Assembly (NCBI GenBank): GCA_903877125.1
Contig: CAIRCM010000216.1
Location: forward strand, 1 to 64,000
Length of the DNA: 64,000 nt
Source of the DNA: an uncultured Acetobacteraceae bacterium
GTDB taxonomy: Bacteria; Pseudomonadota; Alphaproteobacteria; Acetobacterales; Acetobacteraceae
Direction of reading: 5' to 3'
How positions within the stretch are numbered: position 1 is the first letter of the stretch; each line of letters starts with the position of its first letter. A model generated the notes under the pieces. The model saw only the letters and a list, made by a program, of their open reading frames with translations, was not told the DNA's origin and did not search any database. Made by a program: the position numbers and the translations under genes. Shown here piece after piece: positions 1-7,949 of the stretch.

Positions 1-719
1 CCGAGCTTGCCGTTGATTTCCGCGACCATGCGCGACTCCCAGACCTTCACGGCGGCGCGATGGCCGGCGCCGACGCCGCCCGGCATCGAGGAGTCGGCCG
101 CGCCGACCAGGCCTACCGCCGTGTGATGGTCGCCGGAGCCCATGCCGCCGAGCTCGAACAGGCCACCGACGCGGTCGAAGGCGTCGCGGGTGATCGCCCA
201 GGCATAGCCGCTGTGCGGGTAGGTGTAGGGCCCTCCGTCGCCCTGCCAGAATTTGTCGGCCGTGGGCACCATCGGCTCCCGATAAAAATACTGGCGGCAG
301 AAGGAGCGATGGTGGGCGAGGTGCTCATCGTTGGGGCCGAGGTCGTAGGCGTCGGACCAGGGCTGGAGGATGTCGTAGTGCTGCAGGGCCTTGACGGTGG
401 CCTCGGCCCAGTCGTCGCGGCGGAAGATGATGTCGGCATCGATCCAGGCGATGTACTGCGCCTCCGGCGTGCGCCGGATGCCGAGGTTGAGGAGATTTTC
501 CTTGTTCCAGCCGCGGGTTTTGGCCCGCACGCCGATGTGGCGGGCGCCGTCCATCTCGCAGCGGAAGGGTTCTTCGCCGTAGGCGCATTCGATGACCGTG
601 AGCTGGACGCCGGAGTCCAGCATGTGGCGGGCGAAGCGGAGCCAGTTGCGGTGCGGTGCGGCCCATCCGAGGGGGTTGGATCGGGCGGTGAAGACGTGGA
701 GGCGGGCGGCGTCGAGCAT
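1..719 (-). CDS. Glycosyltransferase, GT-A type, partial (C-terminus beyond the window)
   Basis: The frame is open from an ATG at 719 to the window edge, giving about 239 residues with no stop. An IDAD acid motif follows the stretch IAWIDADIIF (about residues 91-100), the usual metal/nucleotide-sugar site of GT-A glycosyltransferases. A later segment rich in Gly, Asp and His (GGMGSGDHH) resembles the second half of such enzymes. It probably transfers a sugar from a nucleotide-sugar donor at the cytoplasmic face; donor and acceptor are unknown. The similar genes at 58.7-62.3 kb suggest the genome invests heavily in surface glycans. The 146 bases between it and the divergent M20 gene are AT-rich and should hold both promoters. 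Confidence 0.75.
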   Translation of the reverse strand, partial: MLDAARLHVFTARSNPLGWAAPHRNWLRFARHMLDSGVQLTVIECAYGEEPFRCEMDGARHIGVRAKTRGWNKENLLNLGIRRTPEAQYIAWIDADIIFRRDDWAEATVKALQHYDILQPWSDAYDLGPNDEHLAHHRSFCRQYFYREPMVPTADKFWQGDGGPYTYPHSGYAWAITRDAFDRVGGLFELGGMGSGDHHTAVGLVGAADSSMPGGVGAGHRAAVKVWESRMVAEINGKL

Positions 720-866
720 GGGTTTCGGGGTCCTTGTATGTTCTTTTTTTGTTCTAGATGAAGCATTCAGACCGAAGCAAGAAAAAATAACATCATCGTT
801 AGTTTCCAGTGCTATGACAGCCGGTTTCAGTTGCATCGAGCGCTCGCCGGGGCTACTCCGGACGAC

Positions 867-2012
867 ATGGATAAATCCCTTATCGACACGCTGACCGCCT
901 GGCGGCGGCACCTGCACTCGCATCCGGAACTGACGCTGCACGAGCGGGAAACGTCGCTGTTCGTGCAGGCGAAGCTGACCGAACTGGGGGTACCGTTCGT
1001 GGCAGGGGTGGGCGGACACGGGGTTGTGGCGACGCTGACGCGGGGATCGTCCAACCGGTCGGTCGGGCTGCGGGCGGATATGGATGCACTGCCGATCGAG
1101 GAGACGTCGGGGGCGCCGCATGCGTCGCGGACTCCGGGTGTGATGCATGCGTGCGGGCATGACGGACACACGGTGTCCCTGCTGGGGGCGGCGGCGCTGC
1201 TGCGGCAGGATCCGTCGTGGTCGGGGACGGTGCAGTTCGTGTTCCAGCCGGCGGAAGAAGGCGGCGGCGGGGCGAAGCACATGATCGCCGACGGGCTGTT
1301 CGAGCGGTTCCCGATGGAGCGCATCTTTGGCTATCACAACTGGCCGGGGCTGGCGGCCGGGGCGGTCGCGGTGCACGACAGCGCGGTGATGGCAGCGGGC
1401 AACCGGCTGATCTTCAAGGTCAAGGGGCACGGCGGGCACGCGGCGCTGCCGCATTTGACTCGGGATCCAATGGTGGCGGCAGCGCATCTGGTGCTGGCGT
1501 TGCAGTCGGTGGTGTCGCGGGAGAGCGACCCGATGGACAGCGTGGTGATCACGATCGGCATCATCCAGGGCGGGACGGCGGCGAACCAGGTTCCCGGGGA
1601 TGTGCTGGTGCGGGGCACAATGCGGGTGCTGAGCGATGCGACGCGGGATCGGGTGGAGGCGGCGATCCATCGCGTGGCAACGGGCGTGGCACTGACATGC
1701 GGGGTGGAGATCGAGGTTTCCATTCCGCGGGGGAATCCGGTGACGCTGAATACGGCGGATGGGGTGGCGATGGCGTCCGACGCGGCAATGCGGGCGGGGC
1801 TGGCGCTGCGGCGTGACTTGGGACCGGCGATGACGGGGGAGGATTTCGCATGGTTTCTCCAGCAGCGGCCGGGGGCGTTCGTTTGGATCGGCAACGGGCC
1901 GACGGATGGCGGCCGAGAGTTGCATAACGCGAACTACGACTTCAACGACGCGATTTTGCCGGCGGCGGCGGGGTTTTTGGCGGGTGTGGCGAAGCGGGCG
2001 CTGGAGGGGTAG
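867..2012 (+). CDS. M20 family amidohydrolase (hippurate hydrolase / N-acyl amino acid hydrolase type)
   Basis: A 381-residue zinc-dependent amidohydrolase that would release amino acids from N-acyl or amide conjugates. The family metal motif CGHDGH is at residues 96-101, the catalytic Glu pair in FQPAEEG at 130-131, and HNWPG follows. The dimerisation domain begins near residue 180. An in-frame ATG also lies 36 bases upstream at 831; I prefer 867 because the homology-like sequence starts there, but neither start has a strong ribosome binding site. A second M20 enzyme lies at 7.9-9.1 kb on the other side of the liv transporter, which fits import and hydrolysis of amino acid derivatives. Exact substrate unknown. 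Confidence 0.9.
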   Translation: MDKSLIDTLTAWRRHLHSHPELTLHERETSLFVQAKLTELGVPFVAGVGGHGVVATLTRGSSNRSVGLRADMDALPIEETSGAPHASRTPGVMHACGHDGHTVSLLGAAALLRQDPSWSGTVQFVFQPAEEGGGGAKHMIADGLFERFPMERIFGYHNWPGLAAGAVAVHDSAVMAAGNRLIFKVKGHGGHAALPHLTRDPMVAAAHLVLALQSVVSRESDPMDSVVITIGIIQGGTAANQVPGDVLVRGTMRVLSDATRDRVEAAIHRVATGVALTCGVEIEVSIPRGNPVTLNTADGVAMASDAAMRAGLALRRDLGPAMTGEDFAWFLQQRPGAFVWIGNGPTDGGRELHNANYDFNDAILPAAAGFLAGVAKRALEG

Positions 2013-2038
2013 CGGGGATACAGGTTTGCCGGCCAAGG

Positions 2039-2349
2039 CTATGTATCACAACCATATAGCCGTTCAGGTATGTTCGCGGTTTCGTATATCACGCCGACGA
2101 TCGCCAGTGCCGCAGGTTCATAGGCGATCCAATAACGACCAGCCTTGATCCACAGCCGGCCGGAACGGGCAAGATGGGGGGATAGGGACGCGGTGCCGGC
2201 AGTCCGGCATCTGGACGCTTCTCGATCTTGCGTATTGCTTCCTCCAGCGCTGCGATCAGTCTGCGGATCGCCGCTGGACGCTCGAGATCCTCATAATACT
2301 CGCGCAAATCACGACACTGTCGCTCGGCAAGCGCGGTAAGGCCAATCAA
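2039..2349 (-). pseudogene. ParE/RelE-type toxin, frameshifted
   Basis: The first part reads from TTG at 2349 with a typical ParE start (LTALAERQCRDLREYYEDL, then RPDAGLPAPRPYP). After a run of six G on the plus strand (2176-2181) the frame becomes non-homologous. Shifting by one base restores a clear toxin C-terminus, LWIKAGRYWIAYEP followed by VIYETANIPERL, ending at the TAG at 2039-2041. The interval is 311 bases, one short of a multiple of three, so a single missing C in the C-run would repair it. The TTG start overlaps the antitoxin stop, the usual TA coupling. Family toxins act on gyrase or on ribosome-bound mRNA. Either it is inactive or the base call is wrong. Confidence 0.75.
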
Positions 2350-2531
2350 TGGCTGCGCGTAACCTTGGTCGCGCGTTTGGTTGCCGCCTTCGTTTCGAGC
2401 GGGGCCAAACTATCCCTGAGGTCGAGCAGAACGACATCACTGGACACGATGCGACCTGCCGCCAAATCAGCGTCGCTTTCAGCGAGGGCTGCGCGCCAGC
2501 CGGCTGGCGCGGAGACGAGGGTATATTCCAT
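2346..2531 (-). CDS. Antitoxin of a parDE/relBE-like toxin-antitoxin pair
   Basis: A 61-residue intact small protein directly upstream of the toxin gene and overlapping its start by 4 bases. It has a short acidic, Ala-rich helical N-terminal half (AALAESDADLAAGRIV) and a basic tail (KAATKRATKVTRSH). The AALAESDADLAAGR pattern is typical of short antitoxins paired with ParE-type toxins. No complete ribbon-helix-helix domain is visible, so DNA binding is uncertain. The pair lies between the convergent M20 gene and the end of livF. If the toxin is truly broken, this antitoxin is an orphan. Confidence 0.6.
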   Translation of the reverse strand: MEYTLVSAPAGWRAALAESDADLAAGRIVSSDVVLLDLRDSLAPLETKAATKRATKVTRSH

Positions 2532-2614
2532 GACACAAGGATAGGCGGACCGGGTTTGGACTTCCAGCCCTTATTGGTCGCCTACGCTGAGAGGAACCGT
2601 GCCCCCCTGCCCTG

Positions 2615-3328
2615 TCAGACCTCCAGCCACTCCCGTTGCACCGAGGTATCGGCATCGAGATCCGCGGGCGTGCCTTCGAACACGATGCGGCCGTGACCCA
2701 TGACGTAGAGGCGGTGGGAGATTTTCAGGGCGATGGTCAGTTTCTGTTCGACCAGCAGAATGGCGATGCCACGTTTGGCGATTTCCGCCAGCAGGACGCC
2801 GACCTGTTCGACCATGCGGGGTGCCAGCCCCTCGGTCGGTTCGTCGATCAGGATCAGGTCGGGGTCGCCCATCAGGGTGCGGCAGATCGTCAGCATCTGT
2901 TGCTCCCCGCCGGACAGAACGCCGGCGGGATTGTTCTGGCGTTGTTGCAGGTTCGGGAACAGGCGAAAGACATCGTCGAAATTCCAGCGGCCGAAGATGC
3001 CGGACCGGCGCAGACCGAGTTCGAGGTTCTGGCGCACCGTCAGGGTCGGGAACACCTGCCGATCCTCCGGCACGTAGCCGATGCCGGCTCGGGAAATCAG
3101 GTCGGTGCGCATGCCGGTCACGGACCGGCCGCGGAACGTTACATCTCCATGCGCCTCGACGAGCCCCATGATCGCCTTGCAGGTGGTCGAACGGCCGACG
3201 CCGTTACGCCCGAGCAGACTGACGATTTCGCCTTCGTTGACGTCGAGGGCGACGCCTTGGAGGATGTGGCTCTTGCCGTAATAGGCGTGCAGGTCGCGCA
3301 CCGCCAGGATGTTCGCATGGTCTGCCAT
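2615..3328 (-). CDS. livF: Branched-chain amino acid type ABC transporter, ATP-binding protein LivF
   Basis: A 237-residue ATPase that would power uptake of the ligand bound by the periplasmic protein encoded at 6.4-7.7 kb. Its signature LSGGEQ (138-143) and Walker B LILIDEP (158-164) are normal, and VEQ at 193-195 is usual for LivF. The Walker A reads GRNGVGRST (40-48): the phosphate-binding Lys is Arg46 (codon CGT, checked on the nucleotides). The ATG at 3328 overlaps the livG stop as TGATG; a GTG at 3331 is an alternative. This is the last gene of livJHMGF. The Lys-to-Arg change, together with the LivG signature change, suggests an asymmetric ATPase pair (see findings). Confidence 0.93.
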   Translation of the reverse strand: MADHANILAVRDLHAYYGKSHILQGVALDVNEGEIVSLLGRNGVGRSTTCKAIMGLVEAHGDVTFRGRSVTGMRTDLISRAGIGYVPEDRQVFPTLTVRQNLELGLRRSGIFGRWNFDDVFRLFPNLQQRQNNPAGVLSGGEQQMLTICRTLMGDPDLILIDEPTEGLAPRMVEQVGVLLAEIAKRGIAILLVEQKLTIALKISHRLYVMGHGRIVFEGTPADLDADTSVQREWLEV

Positions 3329-4080
3329 CACTCGGTCAGCGCCCCCAGATAGGCTTCCTTCACCGCCCTGTCGTTTCGAATGTCTTCCGGCTTTCCGGAC
3401 GCGATGACCTGGCCGTAGACGACGACGCTGATGCGGTCGGCGAGGCCGAAGACGACCCCCATGTCATGTTCCACCATCAGCAGTGTCTTGCCTTCGGTGA
3501 CACGGCGGATGAGGGCCTGGGCGTATTCGGTTTCGCTGTGGCTCATGCCGGCGGTGGGTTCGTCGAGCAGGACGACCGTCGCGCCGCCGGCGATGGTGAT
3601 GCCGATTTCGAGCGCGCGCTGCTCGGCGTAGGAGAGCAGGCCGGCCTGCAGGTCGCGGCGGGAGGCGAGGTTGAGTTCGTCGAGGAGTTGTTCGGCTTGG
3701 CGATTGAGGGCTTTCTGGGTCCAGAGCGGGCTCCAGAACGAATAGCGGTAGCCGCTGGACCAGAGCAGCGCGCAGCGGATGTTCTCGAACACCGTCATGC
3801 GGTGGAAGATCGAGGTGATCTGGAAGCTGCGCGAGAGGCCGAGGCGGGAGATGTTCTGCGGCGGCAGTTGATCGATGCGGGTGCCGTTCAGGGCGATGCT
3901 GCCGGACGAGATCGGGAAGCGGCCACTGATGAGGTTGAACAGCGTGGTTTTGCCGGCGCCGTTGGGGCCGATGATGGCGTGGCGCTCGCCCCTGGCGATG
4001 TCGAGATCGACGCCGCGAATGATCTCCACGGGTCCGAAATTTTTGCGCACGTTCTTGAGGCTGAGGGCCGGCGCTTCCAT
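3328..4080 (-). CDS. livG: Branched-chain amino acid type ABC transporter, ATP-binding protein LivG
   Basis: A 250-residue ATPase that would pair with LivF. Walker A GPNGAGKT is at 38-45, Walker B VVLLDEP at 169-175, and a canonical switch His (VEHD) at 203-206. The ABC signature reads LSYAEQ (149-154), with Ala where the family normally has Gly. I start it at ATG 4080, which overlaps the livM stop as TAATG; the open frame continues to 4470, but that extension lies inside livM and is not protein-like. With LivF it should form one full ATP site (LivG Walker A plus LivF signature) and one degenerate site. Confidence 0.93.
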   Translation of the reverse strand: MEAPALSLKNVRKNFGPVEIIRGVDLDIARGERHAIIGPNGAGKTTLFNLISGRFPISSGSIALNGTRIDQLPPQNISRLGLSRSFQITSIFHRMTVFENIRCALLWSSGYRYSFWSPLWTQKALNRQAEQLLDELNLASRRDLQAGLLSYAEQRALEIGITIAGGATVVLLDEPTAGMSHSETEYAQALIRRVTEGKTLLMVEHDMGVVFGLADRISVVVYGQVIASGKPEDIRNDRAVKEAYLGALTE

Positions 4081-5375
4081 TACAGGCTCCTGTCCTTGAG
4101 GTCGGCGTTCAGATCGTCCCAGATTCGGGCGAAGGCGCGGCATTCGCGGCGCAGCCAGATGCCGCCGCCGATCAGCAGGATGGCGGTGACGATCCAGGGT
4201 TGCGGGGTCCAGACCTGGATCGTTTCGCCGAACAGCACGAGGTGCTTGCCCTGTGCCTCCCCGATGGTGAGGAAGGAGGTCAGTTCGACCGCGCCGGAAA
4301 AGCCGATCAGGGTCGCGAAAGCGGGGATTGAGAGGCGGAGATAGGGCACCAGCAGGCGGCCGAGGCGGCCAGCGCGGGCAAGCGGGCCGTGGGCGCCGAT
4401 GATTCCGGCGAGACCGGAGGGGGCGAAAGTCACCATGCCGATGAAGAGTACGCCGACATAGATCAGCCATGCATTCGACAGCAGGCTCAGGCCGCTTTGC
4501 AGCAGGGTGATCAGGATCGCGCCGAGGATTGGGCCATAGAAGAAGGTCGCTCCGCCGATATAGGTCATCAGCACGACGTTGGCCGACAGGGCACCGGAGA
4601 CGGCGTCGTAGGTGACGATTTCATAGGTGATCGCGTAAAGCCCACCGCCGATGCCGGCGAAGAAGCCGGACAGGGCGAATTGCAGGAAGCGGACTCGGCG
4701 GGGGTCGTAGCCCATGAAGCGGGCGCGCTCGAAATTGTCGCGGGTGGCGTTGGCCATGGCGCCGAGCGGGGTTTTGGTGAGGAAGAGCATGCCGAGGGCG
4801 GCGAGGACGGTCCAGGCGAGAATGAGGTAGTAGACCTGGACCGAGGCGCCGTAGGACAGGCCGAACAGGCTGGATGCGTTGGTGCGATCGGTGCTGATGC
4901 CGCCCTCGCCGCCGAAGAAATGGTGGAACATGATGCCGGCGGTGGTGGTGAGTTCACCAAGACCGAGGGTGATCATGGCGAAGGCGGTGGCGCGCTGGGT
5001 GGCGGCGATGTAGCCATAGACAATGCCGAAGCCGAGCCCGGTGAGACCGGCGCAGAGCGGGATCAGTTCCAACGGGACCGGGAACGAATGGTGTCCAGCT
5101 GCCTCCAGGAAGTGGACGGTGCAGTAGCCGCCGAGGCCGAACAGCACGGCGTGGCCGAAGGAGAGCAGACCGGATTGCCCCATCAGCATGTTGTACGACA
5201 GGGAGAAGATGACCATCATGCCCATCTGGCTCATCATCGTCAGGACGAAGCCGGACTGGCGGGCGGTGTGCCAGTCGTAGAAGACCCATGGCATGGCGAC
5301 GCCGATGAGGATCAGAGCGGCCCAGAGCCAAAGCTGGCGGGACCGTTTTGGCGGCTTGGCGGCGGCTTCGTTCAT
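4080..5375 (-). CDS. livM: Branched-chain amino acid type ABC transporter permease LivM
   Basis: A 431-residue inner-membrane permease. The core resembles LivM (GQSGLLSFGHAVLFGLGGY near residues 65-83; later GATFFYGPILGA). LivM proteins are usually about 300-350 residues; this one carries a C-terminal extension of roughly 100 residues with two more hydrophobic segments (one around SIPAFATLIGF, one around WIVTAILLIGGGIWL), then a charged tail. Its ATG overlaps the livH stop by four bases and its stop overlaps the livG start, so the three genes are translationally coupled. The extension may contact the ATPases or an extra partner; that is inference. Confidence 0.92.
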   Translation of the reverse strand: MNEAAAKPPKRSRQLWLWAALILIGVAMPWVFYDWHTARQSGFVLTMMSQMGMMVIFSLSYNMLMGQSGLLSFGHAVLFGLGGYCTVHFLEAAGHHSFPVPLELIPLCAGLTGLGFGIVYGYIAATQRATAFAMITLGLGELTTTAGIMFHHFFGGEGGISTDRTNASSLFGLSYGASVQVYYLILAWTVLAALGMLFLTKTPLGAMANATRDNFERARFMGYDPRRVRFLQFALSGFFAGIGGGLYAITYEIVTYDAVSGALSANVVLMTYIGGATFFYGPILGAILITLLQSGLSLLSNAWLIYVGVLFIGMVTFAPSGLAGIIGAHGPLARAGRLGRLLVPYLRLSIPAFATLIGFSGAVELTSFLTIGEAQGKHLVLFGETIQVWTPQPWIVTAILLIGGGIWLRRECRAFARIWDDLNADLKDRSL

Positions 5376-6319
5376 GTGTCGCGGGTCCCCATCAGGCCGC
5401 GCGGGCGGAACATCAGTATCCCGACCATCATGGCATAGGGCAGCAACGGGCCGACGCGGGAGACTGGGATCGACAGTATCTCGCCGGCGAGGTTGTCGGT
5501 GCCGATCCAGGCGACGATGGGGCCGAGCAGATCGGCGAGCGAGCCGTCGATCGAGACGGCGAAGGTCTGCACCATGCCGATGACGATGGATGAGACGAAG
5601 CAGCCGCTGAGTGATCCGAGGCCGCCGAAGACGACGACGACGAAGACGATGGGCCCGAGGGAGGCAGCCATGGCGGGTTCGGTGACCTGATAGTTACCGC
5701 CGATCACGCCGGCGAGCCCGGCGAGGTAGCAGCCGCCGGCGAACACCAGGGTGAAGACTCGGGGGACGTTATGTCCGAGCGAACTGACCATCTGGGGATG
5801 GGTCAGGGAGGCCTGGATGATCAGGCCGACACGGGTGCGGGTCAGCAGCAGGCGGATCGCCAGCAGCATCCCGCCGGCGATCAGCAGCATGAAGGCGCGA
5901 TAGGCTGGGAAGTCGACGCCGTAGAGGCGGAACAGCGGGAAATCGAGGAGCGCGGGCACGCGGTACGGTACAGGCAGCATGCCCCAGACCATCTGGACTC
6001 CCCGTTCGATGATGAAGAACAGGCCGAAGGTGAAGAGCAGTTCGGCGATATGGCCGTTATGGTGGGTGCGGCGGAGGCCCCAGACCTCGATCCCCGCGCC
6101 GATGGCGGCGCAGACGAGGGGGGCTACGATCAGGGCGGCCCAGAAGCCGATCAGGCGGCTCATGTCGAAGGCGACGTAGGCGCCGATCATGTAGATTCCG
6201 GCATGGGCGAAATTGAGCACGCCCATCATGGAGAAGATCAGGGTCAGGCCGCTGGCCAGCATGAACAGGAGCATGCCGTAGACGAAGCCGTTCAAGAGGG
6301 GATTAAGGACTATCTCCAT
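5372..6319 (-). CDS. livH: Branched-chain amino acid type ABC transporter permease LivH
   Basis: A 315-residue inner-membrane permease, almost entirely hydrophobic, with the LivH-like start NPLLNGFVYGMLLFMLASGLT and the segment GVLNFAHAGIYMIGAY. I start it at ATG 6319, where the first helix begins; an open frame runs 20 codons further upstream but is not membrane-like. It partners LivM to form the translocation path for the ligand of the binding protein encoded upstream. The 90-base gap to the binding-protein gene holds no clear terminator, so all five liv genes are probably one transcript. Confidence 0.92.
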   Translation of the reverse strand: MEIVLNPLLNGFVYGMLLFMLASGLTLIFSMMGVLNFAHAGIYMIGAYVAFDMSRLIGFWAALIVAPLVCAAIGAGIEVWGLRRTHHNGHIAELLFTFGLFFIIERGVQMVWGMLPVPYRVPALLDFPLFRLYGVDFPAYRAFMLLIAGGMLLAIRLLLTRTRVGLIIQASLTHPQMVSSLGHNVPRVFTLVFAGGCYLAGLAGVIGGNYQVTEPAMAASLGPIVFVVVVFGGLGSLSGCFVSSIVIGMVQTFAVSIDGSLADLLGPIVAWIGTDNLAGEILSIPVSRVGPLLPYAMMVGILMFRPRGLMGTRDT

Positions 6320-6409
6320 CGCGTCGCGTCCACCGTTATGTGCGGAGAGACGGTTCGGCCCGTTTGCGAGCCGAACCATTTGTCCATTTTCATCGGAAAC
6401 GCCGGGGCG

Positions 6410-7663
6410 TCAGGTGCCGTCCGGGCGTTTCATCTGACAGGCGGTGGGGAAGGTCAGGTCTTCGGCGCTGACCATGCTCTCGGTCTTCCAGCCCCAGCCG
6501 GTGCCTTCGGAGTCATTGGGGACGGGTTTGGTGAAGAGCGCGGTGTAGAGCGGCATCTGGATTTGATGGTCGGCCTTCCGCATGGTGTTGACGTGGCCGT
6601 AGATGTCGGTGGTTTGCATCCCTTCGAGCGCCAATGCGACCTTCAGGGGGTCGGTGGAGCCGGCCTTATTGATGGCGGCGGCGAGCATATCGAAGGTGGT
6701 CTGGAAATTGGTCCAGACGAAATCGATGCCGGGCTTGGTGTCGCGCCAGCGTTTGACGAAATCTTCGGCGGTCGGGATGTGGTTGTCCGCGCCGACATTG
6801 TCGTGGCCTTCCAGCACGGTGATGGTGCGGTTGCCGCCTTCGGGGCCCATGGATGTCGGGCCGCCGTTGAGGTGGGCGGAGAAGGTGTAATACTTGATAT
6901 CGAGGCCGCCTTCGTTACCGGATTTCATCAACAGATTGAAATCGGGGCCCCAGTTGGAGGTAATCAACGCCTGCGCGCCAGATTCCTTTATCTTTGGGAT
7001 ATAGGATGAGAAGTCCTTGATCTTGCCCATCGGCACGAATTCGTCGCCGACGATCTTTACGTCGGGGCGGAATTTCGCGAGGAATTTTTTTGTATCGCTT
7101 TCGACGCCCTGCCCGTACAGGTAGTCCTGATTCATCAGGTAAACCTTGGTGATGTCCTTAGGCAGGCCCTTGATCAGGCTGGCGACGCGCTGGGTGACGT
7201 TGGAAGCGAAGCGGAAGTGCCAGAAGCTGCAATTTTCCTCTGTTAGCGGCATGGAAAGCGCGGACAGGTTCAGATAAAGCGCGCGGTGCTCGGGATTGCG
7301 GCGGTTGTATTTTTCGACGCCCTCTTCCATCGCCGCGGCGACGTTGGAGCCGATGCCGCCTAGGATGATGGGCAGGTTCTGGTCGGTCGCGGCTTTGAGC
7401 TGGATGAGTGCCTCGGCTGGCTGGATCTTGTCGTCGAACGTGACGAGTTCGAATTTTTTGCCGAGTGCGCCGCCTTTGGCGTTGACGTTGTTCATGGCGA
7501 AGGTCAGCATTTTCAGCCAAGCATCGCCGTTGGCCGCGAAAGCGCCGGAGAAGGGGGCGATGAACGCGATCTTGATGGTGTCCTCGGCACGCGCGAGGCC
7601 ACTGCCCAGGCACATTCCGGCCGACAAGGCACCCGCCGCCAAGCAGCGGAGATACTTCTTCAT
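6410..7663 (-). CDS. ABC transporter substrate-binding protein, branched-chain amino acid/amide family
   Basis: A 417-residue periplasmic ligand-binding protein. It opens with a Sec signal peptide (MKKYLRCLAAGALSAGMCLG, cleavage probably after LARA) followed by the type 1 periplasmic binding fold (IKIAFIAPFSGAFAANGDAW). The start at 7663 is set by a strong GGGAGG site 4 bases upstream; another in-frame start at 7675 is less well placed. It heads the livJHMGF operon. Members bind branched-chain amino acids, amides, urea or aromatic acids. Two nearby M20 amidohydrolases suggest an amino acid derivative; the true ligand cannot be read from the sequence. Confidence 0.92.
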   Translation of the reverse strand: MKKYLRCLAAGALSAGMCLGSGLARAEDTIKIAFIAPFSGAFAANGDAWLKMLTFAMNNVNAKGGALGKKFELVTFDDKIQPAEALIQLKAATDQNLPIILGGIGSNVAAAMEEGVEKYNRRNPEHRALYLNLSALSMPLTEENCSFWHFRFASNVTQRVASLIKGLPKDITKVYLMNQDYLYGQGVESDTKKFLAKFRPDVKIVGDEFVPMGKIKDFSSYIPKIKESGAQALITSNWGPDFNLLMKSGNEGGLDIKYYTFSAHLNGGPTSMGPEGGNRTITVLEGHDNVGADNHIPTAEDFVKRWRDTKPGIDFVWTNFQTTFDMLAAAINKAGSTDPLKVALALEGMQTTDIYGHVNTMRKADHQIQMPLYTALFTKPVPNDSEGTGWGWKTESMVSAEDLTFPTACQMKRPDGT

Positions 7664-7724
7664 GAAACCTCCCAATTTTTAACGGTCGCCTTGAATTCCG
7701 GCGATCGTCTCTTGTTCTTTAGGA

Positions 7725-7754
7725 AGCGTAAGCTGGTGTGGTGCGGGGTGTCAA
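7725..7754 (-). promoter_or_regulatory. Candidate sigma-70 promoter of the liv operon
   Basis: On the minus strand TTGACA (7754-7749) is a perfect -35 match. About 18 bases on lies TACGCT (7730-7725), a weak -10. The site is 60-90 bases upstream of the binding-protein start and downstream of the tRNA gene. Position and the -35 are good; the -10 is poor, so this is a candidate only. Confidence 0.35.
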
Positions 7755-7803
7755 TCGATTGGGGCGGGTCGGGGAGCCATGCCATGCAGAGGTTGTGAAG
7801 CAC

Positions 7804-7880
7804 TGGCGCGCCCTGGTGGATTCGAACCACCGACCCACAGCTTAGAAGGCTGTTGCTCTATCCAACTGAGCTAAGGGCGC
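7804..7880 (-). tRNA. tRNA-Arg, anticodon TCT
   Basis: The minus strand folds as a complete 77-base tRNA: acceptor GCGCCCT (7880-7874) pairs with AGGGCGC (7814-7808). The D-arm is GCTCAGTTGGATAGAGC. The anticodon stem ACAGC/GCTGT encloses loop CTTCTAA, giving anticodon TCT (reads AGA/AGG). The T-arm contains GGTTCGAATCC. A genomically encoded CCA is present (7806-7804). It lies between the liv operon and the second M20 gene. Confidence 0.97.
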
Positions 7881-7949
7881 ATTGCCGGATTTCATCGGGG
7901 CGACGAACTGCCCGCGTCCCCGACAGGTACTCACCAAGCCCGAACCAGG

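Noticed and set aside
4081-4470. N-terminal extension of LivG
   Set aside because: It lies inside livM and is Arg/Pro-rich; the ATG at 4080 coupled to the livM stop gives a normal LivG.
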